In this document: in pieces, positions 7,579-14,846 of the stretch | How positions within the stretch are numbered: position 1 is the first letter of the stretch | Layout of the letters: every line of letters starts with the position of its first letter | Assembly (NCBI GenBank): GCA_011620505.1 | Contig: WOZA01000050.1 | Location: forward strand, 1 to 19,670 | From: Anaerolineaceae bacterium | GTDB taxonomy: Bacteria; Chloroflexota; Anaerolineae; Anaerolineales; Anaerolineaceae | DNA length: 19,670 nucleotides | Direction: 5' to 3' | Program-made: the position numbers and the translations under genes | Notes under the pieces: model-generated | Seen by the model: only the letters and a program-made list of their open reading frames with translations | What the model was told of the DNA's origin: nothing | Databases searched by the model: none

Positions 7579-8376
7579 CTATACCCCTGTGTCGATTTCC
7601 TTTAAGGTTTCCACCACAGCCGCGCCAATTCTCCGCGCCTTATCGGAAACGGTGAAACAAACCGCCCTCTCACCGGTTGGATCGACATCTCCCACTTTGA
7701 ATCCTGGCTGAACCATTAATCCATTCCGCAATATCCCGCGAACAACTCCCTTGATCCGACTCTTTATGGGCTCACCCTCAATTTCAGCAATGGTTTGCCC
7801 GGCATCGACCCTATCACCAATGTCAACGAAAGCTTTGAAGCGACCTTCCCGGTGGGCGTATATCACCCTTTCGCGGCTGAACCCCATCACAATCGCGGGC
7901 AGTCCTGTATCCGGATCGGGGCTGCCTTCGTGGAAAATCTTACCCAGATTCGAGCCGCGGTTAGTTTCAAGCGCAACCCAGCAGTTAACACCAGCCGTAA
8001 AGCCCGGCCCCAGGCCAATTACCCGCCACTTCTCGCCGAATTCATTGGCTACTTCACGTTTGAGCATCCGCCCGTCCACGATCGCGATCGGCCCAAGACT
8101 CTCAAGACATTCACAATCCGGGTCCACCAGAACCGCAATCTCTCCAGCTGCAAGGAAATCCAGGGCCTGCGTAACACTATCTGCCTTCCTCCCCGTGATC
8201 CCTTCCACGCTGCAGCTTCCCTCATAAACAGCCTCGGCGAATGAGACTTTGCGCCGGACCACCAGGGGCTGCGCCAATTCTGTGATCACCACGCTATAAC
8301 CGGCTTCGTGCAGGCAAACAGCCACCCCGCTTGCCAGGTCACCACCGCCTCTTATCAAAATGATTTTCTTATCCAT
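7579..8376 (-). CDS. yqeB: YqeB-type selenium-dependent molybdenum cofactor maturation protein
   Basis: A 265-residue protein of the YqeB/EF2563 family, whose members accompany selenium-dependent molybdenum hydroxylases and are thought to help install the labile selenium ligand. The N terminus is a Rossmann-like IIRGGGDLASGVAVCLHEAGY motif (about 5-26; residue 7 is L in IILIRGGGD). A central IVDGRMLKRE...GLGPGF segment resembles XdhC-type proteins. The C-terminal half (about 175-245) resembles a lipoyl-like swivelling domain, with VDIGDRVDAGQTIAEIEGEPIKS and VGDVDPTGE. It is the first gene of the yqeB-yqeC pair, divergent from rpmF. No strong ribosome-binding site or promoter is obvious upstream. 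The exact chemistry is not settled for this family. Confidence 0.87.
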   Translation of the reverse strand: MDKKIILIRGGGDLASGVAVCLHEAGYSVVITELAQPLVVRRKVSFAEAVYEGSCSVEGITGRKADSVTQALDFLAAGEIAVLVDPDCECLESLGPIAIVDGRMLKREVANEFGEKWRVIGLGPGFTAGVNCWVALETNRGSNLGKIFHEGSPDPDTGLPAIVMGFSRERVIYAHREGRFKAFVDIGDRVDAGQTIAEIEGEPIKSRIKGVVRGILRNGLMVQPGFKVGDVDPTGERAVCFTVSDKARRIGAAVVETLKEIDTGV

Positions 8377-8502
8377 GCTTGGATTTTACCTTGGTTCCTG
8401 CGATATTCTTTCAGCAAATGAACAATCCTTTTTTTGATTACAATTGACCCACATACCCAGCGAAACATTTTCAGTGACTATCCACAAACCCAAAATTCGA
8501 CC
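8377..8502. other. Divergent yqeB/rpmF intergenic region
   Basis: The yqeB-proximal part of this AT-rich spacer includes a T7 run and a TTACAAT near 8440-8452. I find no minus-strand promoter with both boxes for yqeB, and no riboswitch-like folding that I can defend. The rpmF promoter occupies the other end. Confidence 0.4.
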
Positions 8503-8531
8503 TTGACCAATCCAGCTTTCATGAGTAGAAT
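8503..8531 (+). promoter_or_regulatory. Sigma-70-type promoter of rpmF
   Basis: TTGACC (8503-8508) and TAGAAT (8526-8531) are separated by 17 nt, close to consensus. The predicted start near 8538 gives a leader of about 35 nt containing GAGGAG before the rpmF ATG. Confidence 0.75.
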
Positions 8532-8572
8532 AAAAAGGTTAATGTAATTGTTTATTCAGTGAGGAGTTAAAG

Positions 8573-8758
8573 ATGACCCCATTACCTAAAAGAAAACTCT
8601 CTTCCGGTCGCCGGGACCGCCGTCGCTCGCATGACGCTCTTAAAGCTCGCAACATGGTTGCCTGCCCAAATTGCGGTGAGCCTCGCCTGCCCCATCGTGT
8701 CTGCCCAAAGTGCGGTTTCTATCAGGGTAGAGAAGTTCTCACCACTGATACCGACTGA
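8573..8758 (+). CDS. rpmF: 50S ribosomal protein L32
   Basis: A 61-residue basic ribosomal protein of normal length. The N terminus (PLPKRKLSSGRRDRRRSH) matches the L32 rRNA-binding tail. Two CxxC pairs, CPNC (33-36) and CPKC (46-49), form an intact zinc ribbon, so this is the zinc-binding paralogue type rather than a cysteine-free, zinc-independent form. The ATG is preceded by GAGGAG at good spacing. The gene is monocistronic, with its own promoter and terminator. The common partner yceD (DUF177) is absent; yqeB diverges upstream and hflX converges downstream. Confidence 0.95.
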   Translation: MTPLPKRKLSSGRRDRRRSHDALKARNMVACPNCGEPRLPHRVCPKCGFYQGREVLTTDTD

Positions 8759-8780
8759 GTACTGATTTCCCGCAACGCTC

Positions 8781-8806
8781 AGGCCAGGTAACCCTGGCCT
8801 TTTTTT
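8781..8806 (+). terminator. Intrinsic terminator of rpmF
   Basis: Perfect 8-bp stem AGGCCAGG (8781-8788) and CCTGGCCT (8793-8800) with a TAAC loop, followed by a run of seven T (8800-8806). The T run overlaps the hflX stop codon (8805-8807, other strand). On the minus strand the hairpin is not followed by a U-rich tract, so it should act only on rpmF transcripts. Confidence 0.88.
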
Positions 8807-10142
8807 ATATCCGGTAGGCTTCAAAAGACGCGAGTAACTGCCTGGGGAGCATCCCGTCGATCAGGATGCCGTCTTCCAGGTGTTGCATATCCCTGACATG
8901 CCCTTTTTCGTGCATCAATGAAACCAGCCTGCCTTCCGAATAAGGCAGCTTGACCTTCACATGCACAAAGGTCTGATAGGTCCCGACAGCGATAGCTTCA
9001 GCCAATTCGCTGAGACCTTCCCCGGTTAACGCGCTGATGAAGACCGAGTTCGGCTCTGCAATTTTGTGTAAATCCTCCATCTCTGCAGGATTCAAAAGGT
9101 CAGTTTTGTTGTAGACCGTCAGGATTGGGATATCGGTTGCGCCAATCTCTTCCAGCGTTTCCAGCACGGTCAGTCTCTGCGACTGGGCGTTCTTGTGGGA
9201 AGCGTCGACTAAATGGATTAACAAATCCGCTTCCACAATTTCTTCCAGGGTTGCCCGGAAGGCTGCCACCAGGTCGGTGGGCAGCTTCTGGATGAAACCC
9301 ACCGTGTCCGTCAGCAGGACGGTCTCGCCAGAAGGCAATTCGAGCTGCCTGGTGGTTGGGTCAAGCGTGGCAAAGAGCTGATCAGCAACGTAAATATCCG
9401 CATTTGTCAGTTTATTCAGCAGTGTTGACTTGCCAGCATTGGTATAGCCCACCAGCGCTACTACCGGTATGTTGGATTTTCTTCGCTGTTGGCGATGCCG
9501 GTTGCGGTGCTCGCGGACCTTATCCAGTTCATCTTCGAGTTTGACGATCTTCTTTTTGATCTCACGCCGATCCACTTCCAACTGGGTCTCACCAGGTCCG
9601 CGCAAGCCCACGCCTCCCACTGCACCTGACCTGCCCGATGCCCCACCAGTTTGCCTGGTAAGGTGTGTCCAGGCGCCTGTCAGACGCGGCAAGCGGTAGC
9701 GATATTGTGCCAGTTCCACCTGCAGCATGCCTTCCCGGGTGTTGGCGTGCTGCGCGAAGATGTCCAGGATTAAGGCTGTCCGGTCGATGACTCTCTTGCC
9801 TTCGCCCAATTCCTTTTCAAGCTCACGCTGATGGCGGGGCGATAGTTCGTCATCAAATAAGATGATTTTCGCGTCCAACTCGTCGGCCAGGAGCTTGATC
9901 TCGTCAAGTTTTCCTTTTCCGACGTAGGTGCGTGAATTGGGGGCTGACAGGTTTTGAGTGACCTCGCCTACCGTTTCAAGGCCTGCTGTTTCCGCCAGCA
10001 ATGCCAGTTCCTGCAGGGAATCTTCAAGCGTAAACCTGGGATCCACTTCTGAGCGAAGGTGAACCCCCACCATCAGGGTTGGTTCAGGTGCGGCTTCGGT
10101 CTTGATTTGTTCGTTCGTGGTTTCTTTATCGTTGTTTCTCAA
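8805..10142 (-). CDS. hflX: Ribosome-splitting GTPase HflX
   Basis: A 445-residue HflX-family GTPase that binds the 50S subunit and splits stalled or hibernating 70S ribosomes, notably under stress. The N-terminal domain has NSRTYVGKGKLDEIK (69-83) and FDDELSPRHQRELE (96-109). A basic helical linker with RGPGETQLEVDRR (181-193) leads to the GTPase domain: G1 GYTNAGKST (232-240), G3 DTVGF (279-283), G4 NKTD and G5 SALTGEGL. A C-terminal extension ends in LLASFEAYRI. The start is TTG (10140-10142), supported by AAGGAT five to six nt upstream. It overlaps the dapL end by 17 nt, so the two genes are co-transcribed and probably coupled. Confidence 0.95.
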   Translation of the reverse strand: MRNNDKETTNEQIKTEAAPEPTLMVGVHLRSEVDPRFTLEDSLQELALLAETAGLETVGEVTQNLSAPNSRTYVGKGKLDEIKLLADELDAKIILFDDELSPRHQRELEKELGEGKRVIDRTALILDIFAQHANTREGMLQVELAQYRYRLPRLTGAWTHLTRQTGGASGRSGAVGGVGLRGPGETQLEVDRREIKKKIVKLEDELDKVREHRNRHRQQRRKSNIPVVALVGYTNAGKSTLLNKLTNADIYVADQLFATLDPTTRQLELPSGETVLLTDTVGFIQKLPTDLVAAFRATLEEIVEADLLIHLVDASHKNAQSQRLTVLETLEEIGATDIPILTVYNKTDLLNPAEMEDLHKIAEPNSVFISALTGEGLSELAEAIAVGTYQTFVHVKVKLPYSEGRLVSLMHEKGHVRDMQHLEDGILIDGMLPRQLLASFEAYRI

Positions 10143-11301
10143 CCCAATCCTTAATTCTCCGCATGGCTTCCGCGATCTGGTCAGTGGGGATCACAATTGA
10201 AATTCGGATGTAGTCAGCGCCGCTGGGACCATAGATCACGCCTGGCGTGATGCTCACGCCAGTATCCTCCAGCAGATCGGCGCAGAACTTCACCGGGTCA
10301 GAAAAGCCTTGGGGTAACTTCGCCCAGAGGTATAGAGCGGCTTCCGGCAGATCCACTTCGAAACCGGCATCGACCAAGCCCTGATAGACCATATCACGCC
10401 GGGCTTCATAGATTTTGTTGCGATTTTTCAGCCAGGCCTGGTCTGACGTCAGGGCAACCACGGCTGCATCCTGGATCGGGGCAAAGATTGAAGAATCAAT
10501 CTGGCTCTTATAATTAGCCAGCAATCGGATGATCTCAGCATTACCAACCGCCATGCCAATGCGCCAGCCAGCCATATTGTAGGTTTTCGAGAGGGAGTTG
10601 AATTCCACTGCCACATCCTTCGCGCCTTCCACCTCTAAAATGCTGGGAGGAATGTAGTCCCCAAATGCCAGGTCACAATAAGGGGCATCATGGGCAATAA
10701 GGATGTCATATTTGCGAGCATAGGCAACTGCTTTGGCATAAAAGCTCAAGTCTGCTGTAGCACCAGTTGGATTGTTCGGATAATTAAGCCACATGATTTT
10801 TGCTTCCCTGGCAACGTCCTCAGGGATGGCATCAAAATCCGGTAAGAAGTTGTTTTTCTTCAGCAAGGGCATAAAGTGATAACGTGCGCCAGTCAGCTCG
10901 GCACCAGCCAGGTAGACAGGGTAGTACGGATCTGGCAAAAGTACCATATCCCCGGGGTCGAGCAGGGTGTGGTTTAGATTGAACAAGCCCTCTTTGGATC
11001 CGATCAATCCCAATGCCTCAGTGGCAGGATTGATATCAACATTGAAACGCCGTTTGTAATAGGTGCTGACTGCTTTGAGAAACTCCGGTGTGCCGCCGGC
11101 TGGTGAGTAGCCGTGCTTTTTAGGATTCCGAGCTGATTCAACCAGCTTGTCAATAATAAAATCTGCAGGTGGTAGATCAGGCGAACCCATGTCCAACCGG
11201 ATCACATCCACCCCTCGTTCAGCCAGGTCTGCCAATCTGCCTTTCAAGCCAGCAAAAAAGTATGGTTTGAGATTTGCTACAGTTTTTGAAGGTTTGATCA
11301 T
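10126..11301 (-). CDS. dapL: LL-diaminopimelate aminotransferase-type PLP enzyme
   Basis: A 391-residue fold-type I aminotransferase. The PLP lysine is K239 in NSLSKTYNMAGWRIG (235-249). Other hallmarks are LDMGSPDLPPADFI near the N terminus, HGYSPAGGTPEF (63-74), IGSKEGLFNL (100-109), DPYYPVY (124-130), NYPNNPTG (173-180) and a C-terminal RISIVIP with the substrate-carboxylate arginine. The IGSKEG and DPGYPVY-like signatures fit the DapL group, which makes LL-diaminopimelate from tetrahydrodipicolinate in one step for lysine and peptidoglycan. A broader class I aminotransferase cannot be ruled out, because related paralogues share these motifs. It is upstream of and overlaps hflX, and divergent from rpoN. 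Confidence 0.8.
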   Translation of the reverse strand: MIKPSKTVANLKPYFFAGLKGRLADLAERGVDVIRLDMGSPDLPPADFIIDKLVESARNPKKHGYSPAGGTPEFLKAVSTYYKRRFNVDINPATEALGLIGSKEGLFNLNHTLLDPGDMVLLPDPYYPVYLAGAELTGARYHFMPLLKKNNFLPDFDAIPEDVAREAKIMWLNYPNNPTGATADLSFYAKAVAYARKYDILIAHDAPYCDLAFGDYIPPSILEVEGAKDVAVEFNSLSKTYNMAGWRIGMAVGNAEIIRLLANYKSQIDSSIFAPIQDAAVVALTSDQAWLKNRNKIYEARRDMVYQGLVDAGFEVDLPEAALYLWAKLPQGFSDPVKFCADLLEDTGVSITPGVIYGPSGADYIRISIVIPTDQIAEAMRRIKDWVEKQR

Positions 11302-11333
11302 ATCCTTTGGAAATCCTTCTCCTTTTTTCTTTG

Positions 11334-11339
11334 ATTATA
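11334..11339 (-). promoter_or_regulatory. Candidate -10 box of dapL-hflX
   Basis: A perfect minus-strand TATAAT lies 33 nt upstream of the dapL ATG. The expected -35 position carries AGCCCT, a poor match, and the spacer is very G-rich, so an activator may be needed or the box may be fortuitous. Confidence 0.4.
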
Positions 11340-11424
11340 AGCCCCCCGCCCGTAAAAGGGCTACTCTTCTTGTGCTGATCACTCCACGCGTAAAAAAGTC
11401 AGGCAAGCACACTGTTGGAACCTC

Positions 11425-11440
11425 TGGTATACTTCTTGCA
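11425..11440 (+). promoter_or_regulatory. Candidate dual promoter of rpoN: extended -10 overlapping a -24/-12-like element
   Basis: The sequence TGGTATACTTCTTGCA can be read two ways. TGGTATACT (11425-11433) is an extended -10 box for the housekeeping sigma, with no clear -35. The same bases place GG (11426-11427) and GC (11438-11439) at sigma-54 spacing, with a perfect TTGCA, matching 9 of 12 positions of TGGCACG-N4-TTGCA. It is identical at 12 of 16 positions to the strong sigma-54 site at 16043-16058. Predicted starts are about 11440 or 11451. Confidence 0.45.
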
Positions 11441-11451
11441 CAAACAAACTG

Positions 11452-11466
11452 ACAGATTTAATCTGT
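11452..11466 (+). repeat. 15-bp palindrome in the rpoN leader
   Basis: ACAGATT-T-AATCTGT is a perfect palindrome with 7-bp arms, located at the predicted transcription start and ending 17 nt before the rpoN ATG. It is well placed for a repressor site, or as a small RNA hairpin ahead of the AGAAGG ribosome-binding site. Confidence 0.5.
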
Positions 11467-11483
11467 TATGCAGAAGGTAAATT

Positions 11484-12887
11484 ATGCTGATACTCCCAAG
11501 TCAACAGACCACCACCTCCATGTCGGCACACCTGGCTCAGACAATGACCCTGCTTGGTCTGACTCTGGGCGAACTCCAGCAAAAGATCGACTCGGAGCTT
11601 GCTTCGAACCCCGCACTTGAGTTGATGGAGGAGCGCACTTGCCCAATGTGCAAACGCCCCCTTCCCCCACGGGGACCATGTCCGATCTGCAGTCAGCCAG
11701 CCTCTTCGGAGTCGCAGGACCCAATCGTTTTCATTTCCCCACGTGAAGATTTCTACACTGGCTCAGCCTCCAGCACCGGTGAGGTACCTGAAGAACCTTT
11801 CGTTTCAGAGTCGGTTGATCTCCCCAGTTACGTCCTGCGCCAGGCAGCGGCTGACTTGCCCACTGAGGACCGGGTGGTGGCAGCTTATATCCTCACTCAC
11901 CTCGACGAGGACGGCTTCCTCACGACCACTGCCCTCGAGGTCGCCCGCTACCATCATCGTCTGCCATCAGAGATCACAGCCCTAATCGAAAAACTCAAAC
12001 ATTATGACCCGGTAGGTGTCTGTTCAGCCAACCCAATCGAAGCCATGCTGGCACAGGTTGAAGTCCTTTCAGAAATCATGAATGTGCCAGCCTACACGCG
12101 GGAAGTCGTGTCGAAATATCTTCACCAGATGAGCCAGCATCACTACTCGGAAATCGCTCACGCGCTGATGACAAGCTCGCAGCAGATCCAAAAAGTCGCG
12201 GCTTTCATCAGCGAAAACCTCAACCCGTTTCCAGGGCGTGCACACTGGGGCGACGTGCGCAGTCCCAACAACAACGATTCGCAGGTCTTTCACCAGCCCG
12301 ACATCCTCATCTATCATCTCAATGAAAACCCTGCTAATCCTTTGGTTGTTGAGATCATCCTCCCGATCCGAGGTACGCTGCGAGTAAACCCGCTGTTCAA
12401 ATCATCTCTCAAACAAATGGAGCCTAACAAAACCGAGGAGTGGCGCAGCGATATTGAAAAAGCAAATCTTCTGATCAAATGCATCCAACAGCGATCAAAC
12501 GCATTAAAACTCCTGCTTGAGAAGCTGGTTGTCCTCCAAAAAGATTACATCCTGCAAGGCGATTTGGAAATGAAACCGCTGACGCGCGCGGAAATTGCGA
12601 CCATGCTCGATATGCATGAATCCACGATCTCCCGTGCGGTTTCCAGTAAGACGGTTCAGCTCCCAAACAAGAAAATTGTTCCGCTTGCGATCTTCTTTGA
12701 TCGGAGCCTGTCTCATCGCACACTGATAAAGCAGATAATCGAAGACGAAGATCATCCACTGAGCGACTCTGAGATTCAGCAGTTGCTTAAGGAGCAGGGA
12801 ATCGAAATCGCCCGCCGCACGGTTGCCAAATACCGTTCGATGGAAGGCATCTTGCCCGGAAATCTCCGCCAAAGCAAAAACAGGTAG
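11484..12887 (+). CDS. rpoN: RNA polymerase sigma-54 factor RpoN with a four-cysteine insertion
   Basis: A 467-residue sigma-54. Region I (about 1-50) is the glutamine/leucine-rich activator-interacting helix pair (QTTTSMSAHLAQTMTLLGLT, then LQQKIDSELASNPALEL). The core-binding domain spans about 95-290. The -12-contacting helix-turn-helix contains IATMLDMHESTISRAVSSKTVQLP (about 370-394). The C-terminal RpoN box is ARRTVAKYR (443-451), one helix from the end. Between region I and the core domain lies a CPMC-x9-CPIC motif (Cys53, 56, 66, 69) resembling a zinc ribbon, where the Escherichia coli protein has an acidic region II. The ATG has AGAAGG six to seven nt upstream. It heads an operon with a histidine kinase and a sigma-54 activator. 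Confidence 0.95.
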   Translation: MLILPSQQTTTSMSAHLAQTMTLLGLTLGELQQKIDSELASNPALELMEERTCPMCKRPLPPRGPCPICSQPASSESQDPIVFISPREDFYTGSASSTGEVPEEPFVSESVDLPSYVLRQAAADLPTEDRVVAAYILTHLDEDGFLTTTALEVARYHHRLPSEITALIEKLKHYDPVGVCSANPIEAMLAQVEVLSEIMNVPAYTREVVSKYLHQMSQHHYSEIAHALMTSSQQIQKVAAFISENLNPFPGRAHWGDVRSPNNNDSQVFHQPDILIYHLNENPANPLVVEIILPIRGTLRVNPLFKSSLKQMEPNKTEEWRSDIEKANLLIKCIQQRSNALKLLLEKLVVLQKDYILQGDLEMKPLTRAEIATMLDMHESTISRAVSSKTVQLPNKKIVPLAIFFDRSLSHRTLIKQIIEDEDHPLSDSEIQQLLKEQGIEIARRTVAKYRSMEGILPGNLRQSKNR

Positions 12888-12888
12888 T

Positions 12889-14838
12889 ATGCCTGCATCA
12901 CTCGACCAGCACAGCACAAAATCGCCAGGTGATTCCCATCAGGATTTCACATTGCTGGACCGTTCTCTGATCCTGGAGCTAATCCCTGCAGCTGCGCTTG
13001 TCTATCGGCGCACGGATGACAAGATCCTCAGCGCCAATCGCAAATTTTACGACCTGACTGCCTTTACACCCGACACTCTCAGGGAGATTTCGCTATATAC
13101 CCTGATCCCGGGTGATCCGGATACAAACCCAACCGGAGACCAAAGCCGCCCGGTGCGCCTGCAAATAGCCAGCGGCGACCTGATCCTCGCCACCCTGCGA
13201 ATTCTCCCCATCAGCCTTACCAACCAGGTTGTCGTGCTCACTTTTTCGCCACCTGATTCCGAATTCGAGATCAGAAGGGATTTGCTGGAACAAGAATATC
13301 GTTTCGATAATTTTTCTCTTTTAACCACGCTGGGCAGCCAAAATTCCTCGCAGGCGGTTTTCCAGACCGCAAACCAAATCCTTCAGCGGATGCTTAATCC
13401 CAAGCTGATCATGTCCTACCGTATCAACCCGCGCGATGAAAAACAGCTTCAACGCAACAGCTCATCTTCCCAGGCAGATGCTTTCCCAGACAAGCTTGAT
13501 ATTGATCTGCTTGAGAATATGTCCACATTGCAGCTTTGGAAGCTGACGCGTGAGCCTCAAAACGTGCTGCAGGAGAGCGCGCTGATGGAGGGTTACCACT
13601 ATTTGCTCACACTGCCCCTCCTCCATAACAACACACCCCAGGGTTTGATGATCGCGGCCGGTGAGACGCCTTACCCGGATGATGACACACTGCGCTACCT
13701 GGCATTGATGTCTGCCCATGCTGCTTCGGCGATCCAGGGGCTAAACAGCCTCGAAAGCGCGCAGCGGACTCTCAACAACATCAGGCACGTTGTCCAGATC
13801 CAGCATGCCATCACCGACAACCTGGAGGAAGGTGTCATTATCCTCACGCCGGATCTGCGCATCGCAGAGATGAATCCTGCCGCCGAGTTTTTGCTCGGGT
13901 ATGCCAGCAAAGAGGTTTTCCGGCAAAAAGCAGACATGGTTCTGATTGGCAATGAGACTCTTTCCACGCTTTACAAATCCGCCCAACAAGGTATCAGCAC
14001 CCTGGTTGGGAACAATTTTAGCCTCAACAACCGTTCTGGCGGTTCCTTCATGGCTCAGGTGCTCTGCATCCCCGTGGTTGAAAAAGAAAAAGTCCGCAGC
14101 ATCGTGCTGATACTGCGGGATGTCAGCCAGACTGAGCAGATCCGTGCCCACTCCCAGCAGCTTGAACAGAGAGCATTCCTGGGTGAGGTATCCGCGATTT
14201 TTGCGCATGAAGTGAAAAACCCGATCAACAGTATTTCGACGGGACTGCAGTTGATGGGGTTAACCATGAAGCCCGATGATCCCTATGCAGACCTGGTATC
14301 GCGCCTGCAGAATGACTGCCTGCGCCTGACTCATTTAATGGATTCAACCCTTACTTTTTCCAAACCAGTCGAATACAATTTTGCTCCGGTTGACCTCGCA
14401 AGCCTGATCAATTCCATCCTGGAGCGGTGGGCGCCGAGGATGTACCGCTTAAATATCAGTTACAATCTTGAGCAGCAGCCAGCCAACCCGTTGGTACTGG
14501 CAGATGCCCGCGCGATCGAACAGGTTTTTGTTAACCTGATCAGTAACGCCATTCAGGCGATGGAAAATGAAGGCGGCAGTCTGAACATTAAAATCCATCC
14601 GGTTTCACCTGAAACCAATCCACCTCAATATGAGATCATCGTGGCGGATTCAGGACCAGGTATTCCTGAAGACCTGATTAAACACGTTTTTGAGCCATTC
14701 CTGACCACCAAAGCAAATGGCACTGGCTTGGGATTGGCGATCTCGCGCCGGATTGTCATGGCGCATAAAGGAAATATCTTTGTCGAGAGCTTTCCAGGCG
14801 GGACGATGTTCCACGTTCTCCTCCTGAAAGCGACATAA
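12889..14838 (+). CDS. Soluble PAS-GAF-PAS sensor histidine kinase, NtrB-like
   Basis: A 649-residue kinase when started at ATG 12889, one base after the rpoN stop; a longer in-frame ATG at 12823 lies inside rpoN and is less likely. The ribosome-binding site is weak (CAGG), suggesting coupling to rpoN. Domain order: PAS-like (about 20-110), GAF-like (about 135-285), PAS (about 300-420, TDNLEEGVIILTPDLRIAEMN), HisKA with HEVKNP and phospho-acceptor His440, then HATPase_c with N box VFVNLISNAIQAME (about 541-554), G1 DSGPGIP (about 586) and G2 GTGLGLAISRR (about 611). There is no transmembrane segment or signal peptide, so it senses a cytoplasmic cue. It presumably phosphorylates the response regulator encoded 8 nt downstream. 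The ligand is unknown. Confidence 0.92.
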   Translation: MPASLDQHSTKSPGDSHQDFTLLDRSLILELIPAAALVYRRTDDKILSANRKFYDLTAFTPDTLREISLYTLIPGDPDTNPTGDQSRPVRLQIASGDLILATLRILPISLTNQVVVLTFSPPDSEFEIRRDLLEQEYRFDNFSLLTTLGSQNSSQAVFQTANQILQRMLNPKLIMSYRINPRDEKQLQRNSSSSQADAFPDKLDIDLLENMSTLQLWKLTREPQNVLQESALMEGYHYLLTLPLLHNNTPQGLMIAAGETPYPDDDTLRYLALMSAHAASAIQGLNSLESAQRTLNNIRHVVQIQHAITDNLEEGVIILTPDLRIAEMNPAAEFLLGYASKEVFRQKADMVLIGNETLSTLYKSAQQGISTLVGNNFSLNNRSGGSFMAQVLCIPVVEKEKVRSIVLILRDVSQTEQIRAHSQQLEQRAFLGEVSAIFAHEVKNPINSISTGLQLMGLTMKPDDPYADLVSRLQNDCLRLTHLMDSTLTFSKPVEYNFAPVDLASLINSILERWAPRMYRLNISYNLEQQPANPLVLADARAIEQVFVNLISNAIQAMENEGGSLNIKIHPVSPETNPPQYEIIVADSGPGIPEDLIKHVFEPFLTTKANGTGLGLAISRRIVMAHKGNIFVESFPGGTMFHVLLLKAT

Positions 14839-14846
14839 GGAGTTTG

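Noticed and set aside
12823..12888. Earlier start for the histidine kinase
   Set aside because: It would overlap rpoN by 65 nt with no ribosome-binding site, and the added residues do not look like part of the PAS domain.
13700..13716. TGGCATTGATGTCTGCC as a sigma-54 site in the kinase gene
   Set aside because: The spacing to TGC is one base too long and there is no TTGC; it is inside coding sequence.
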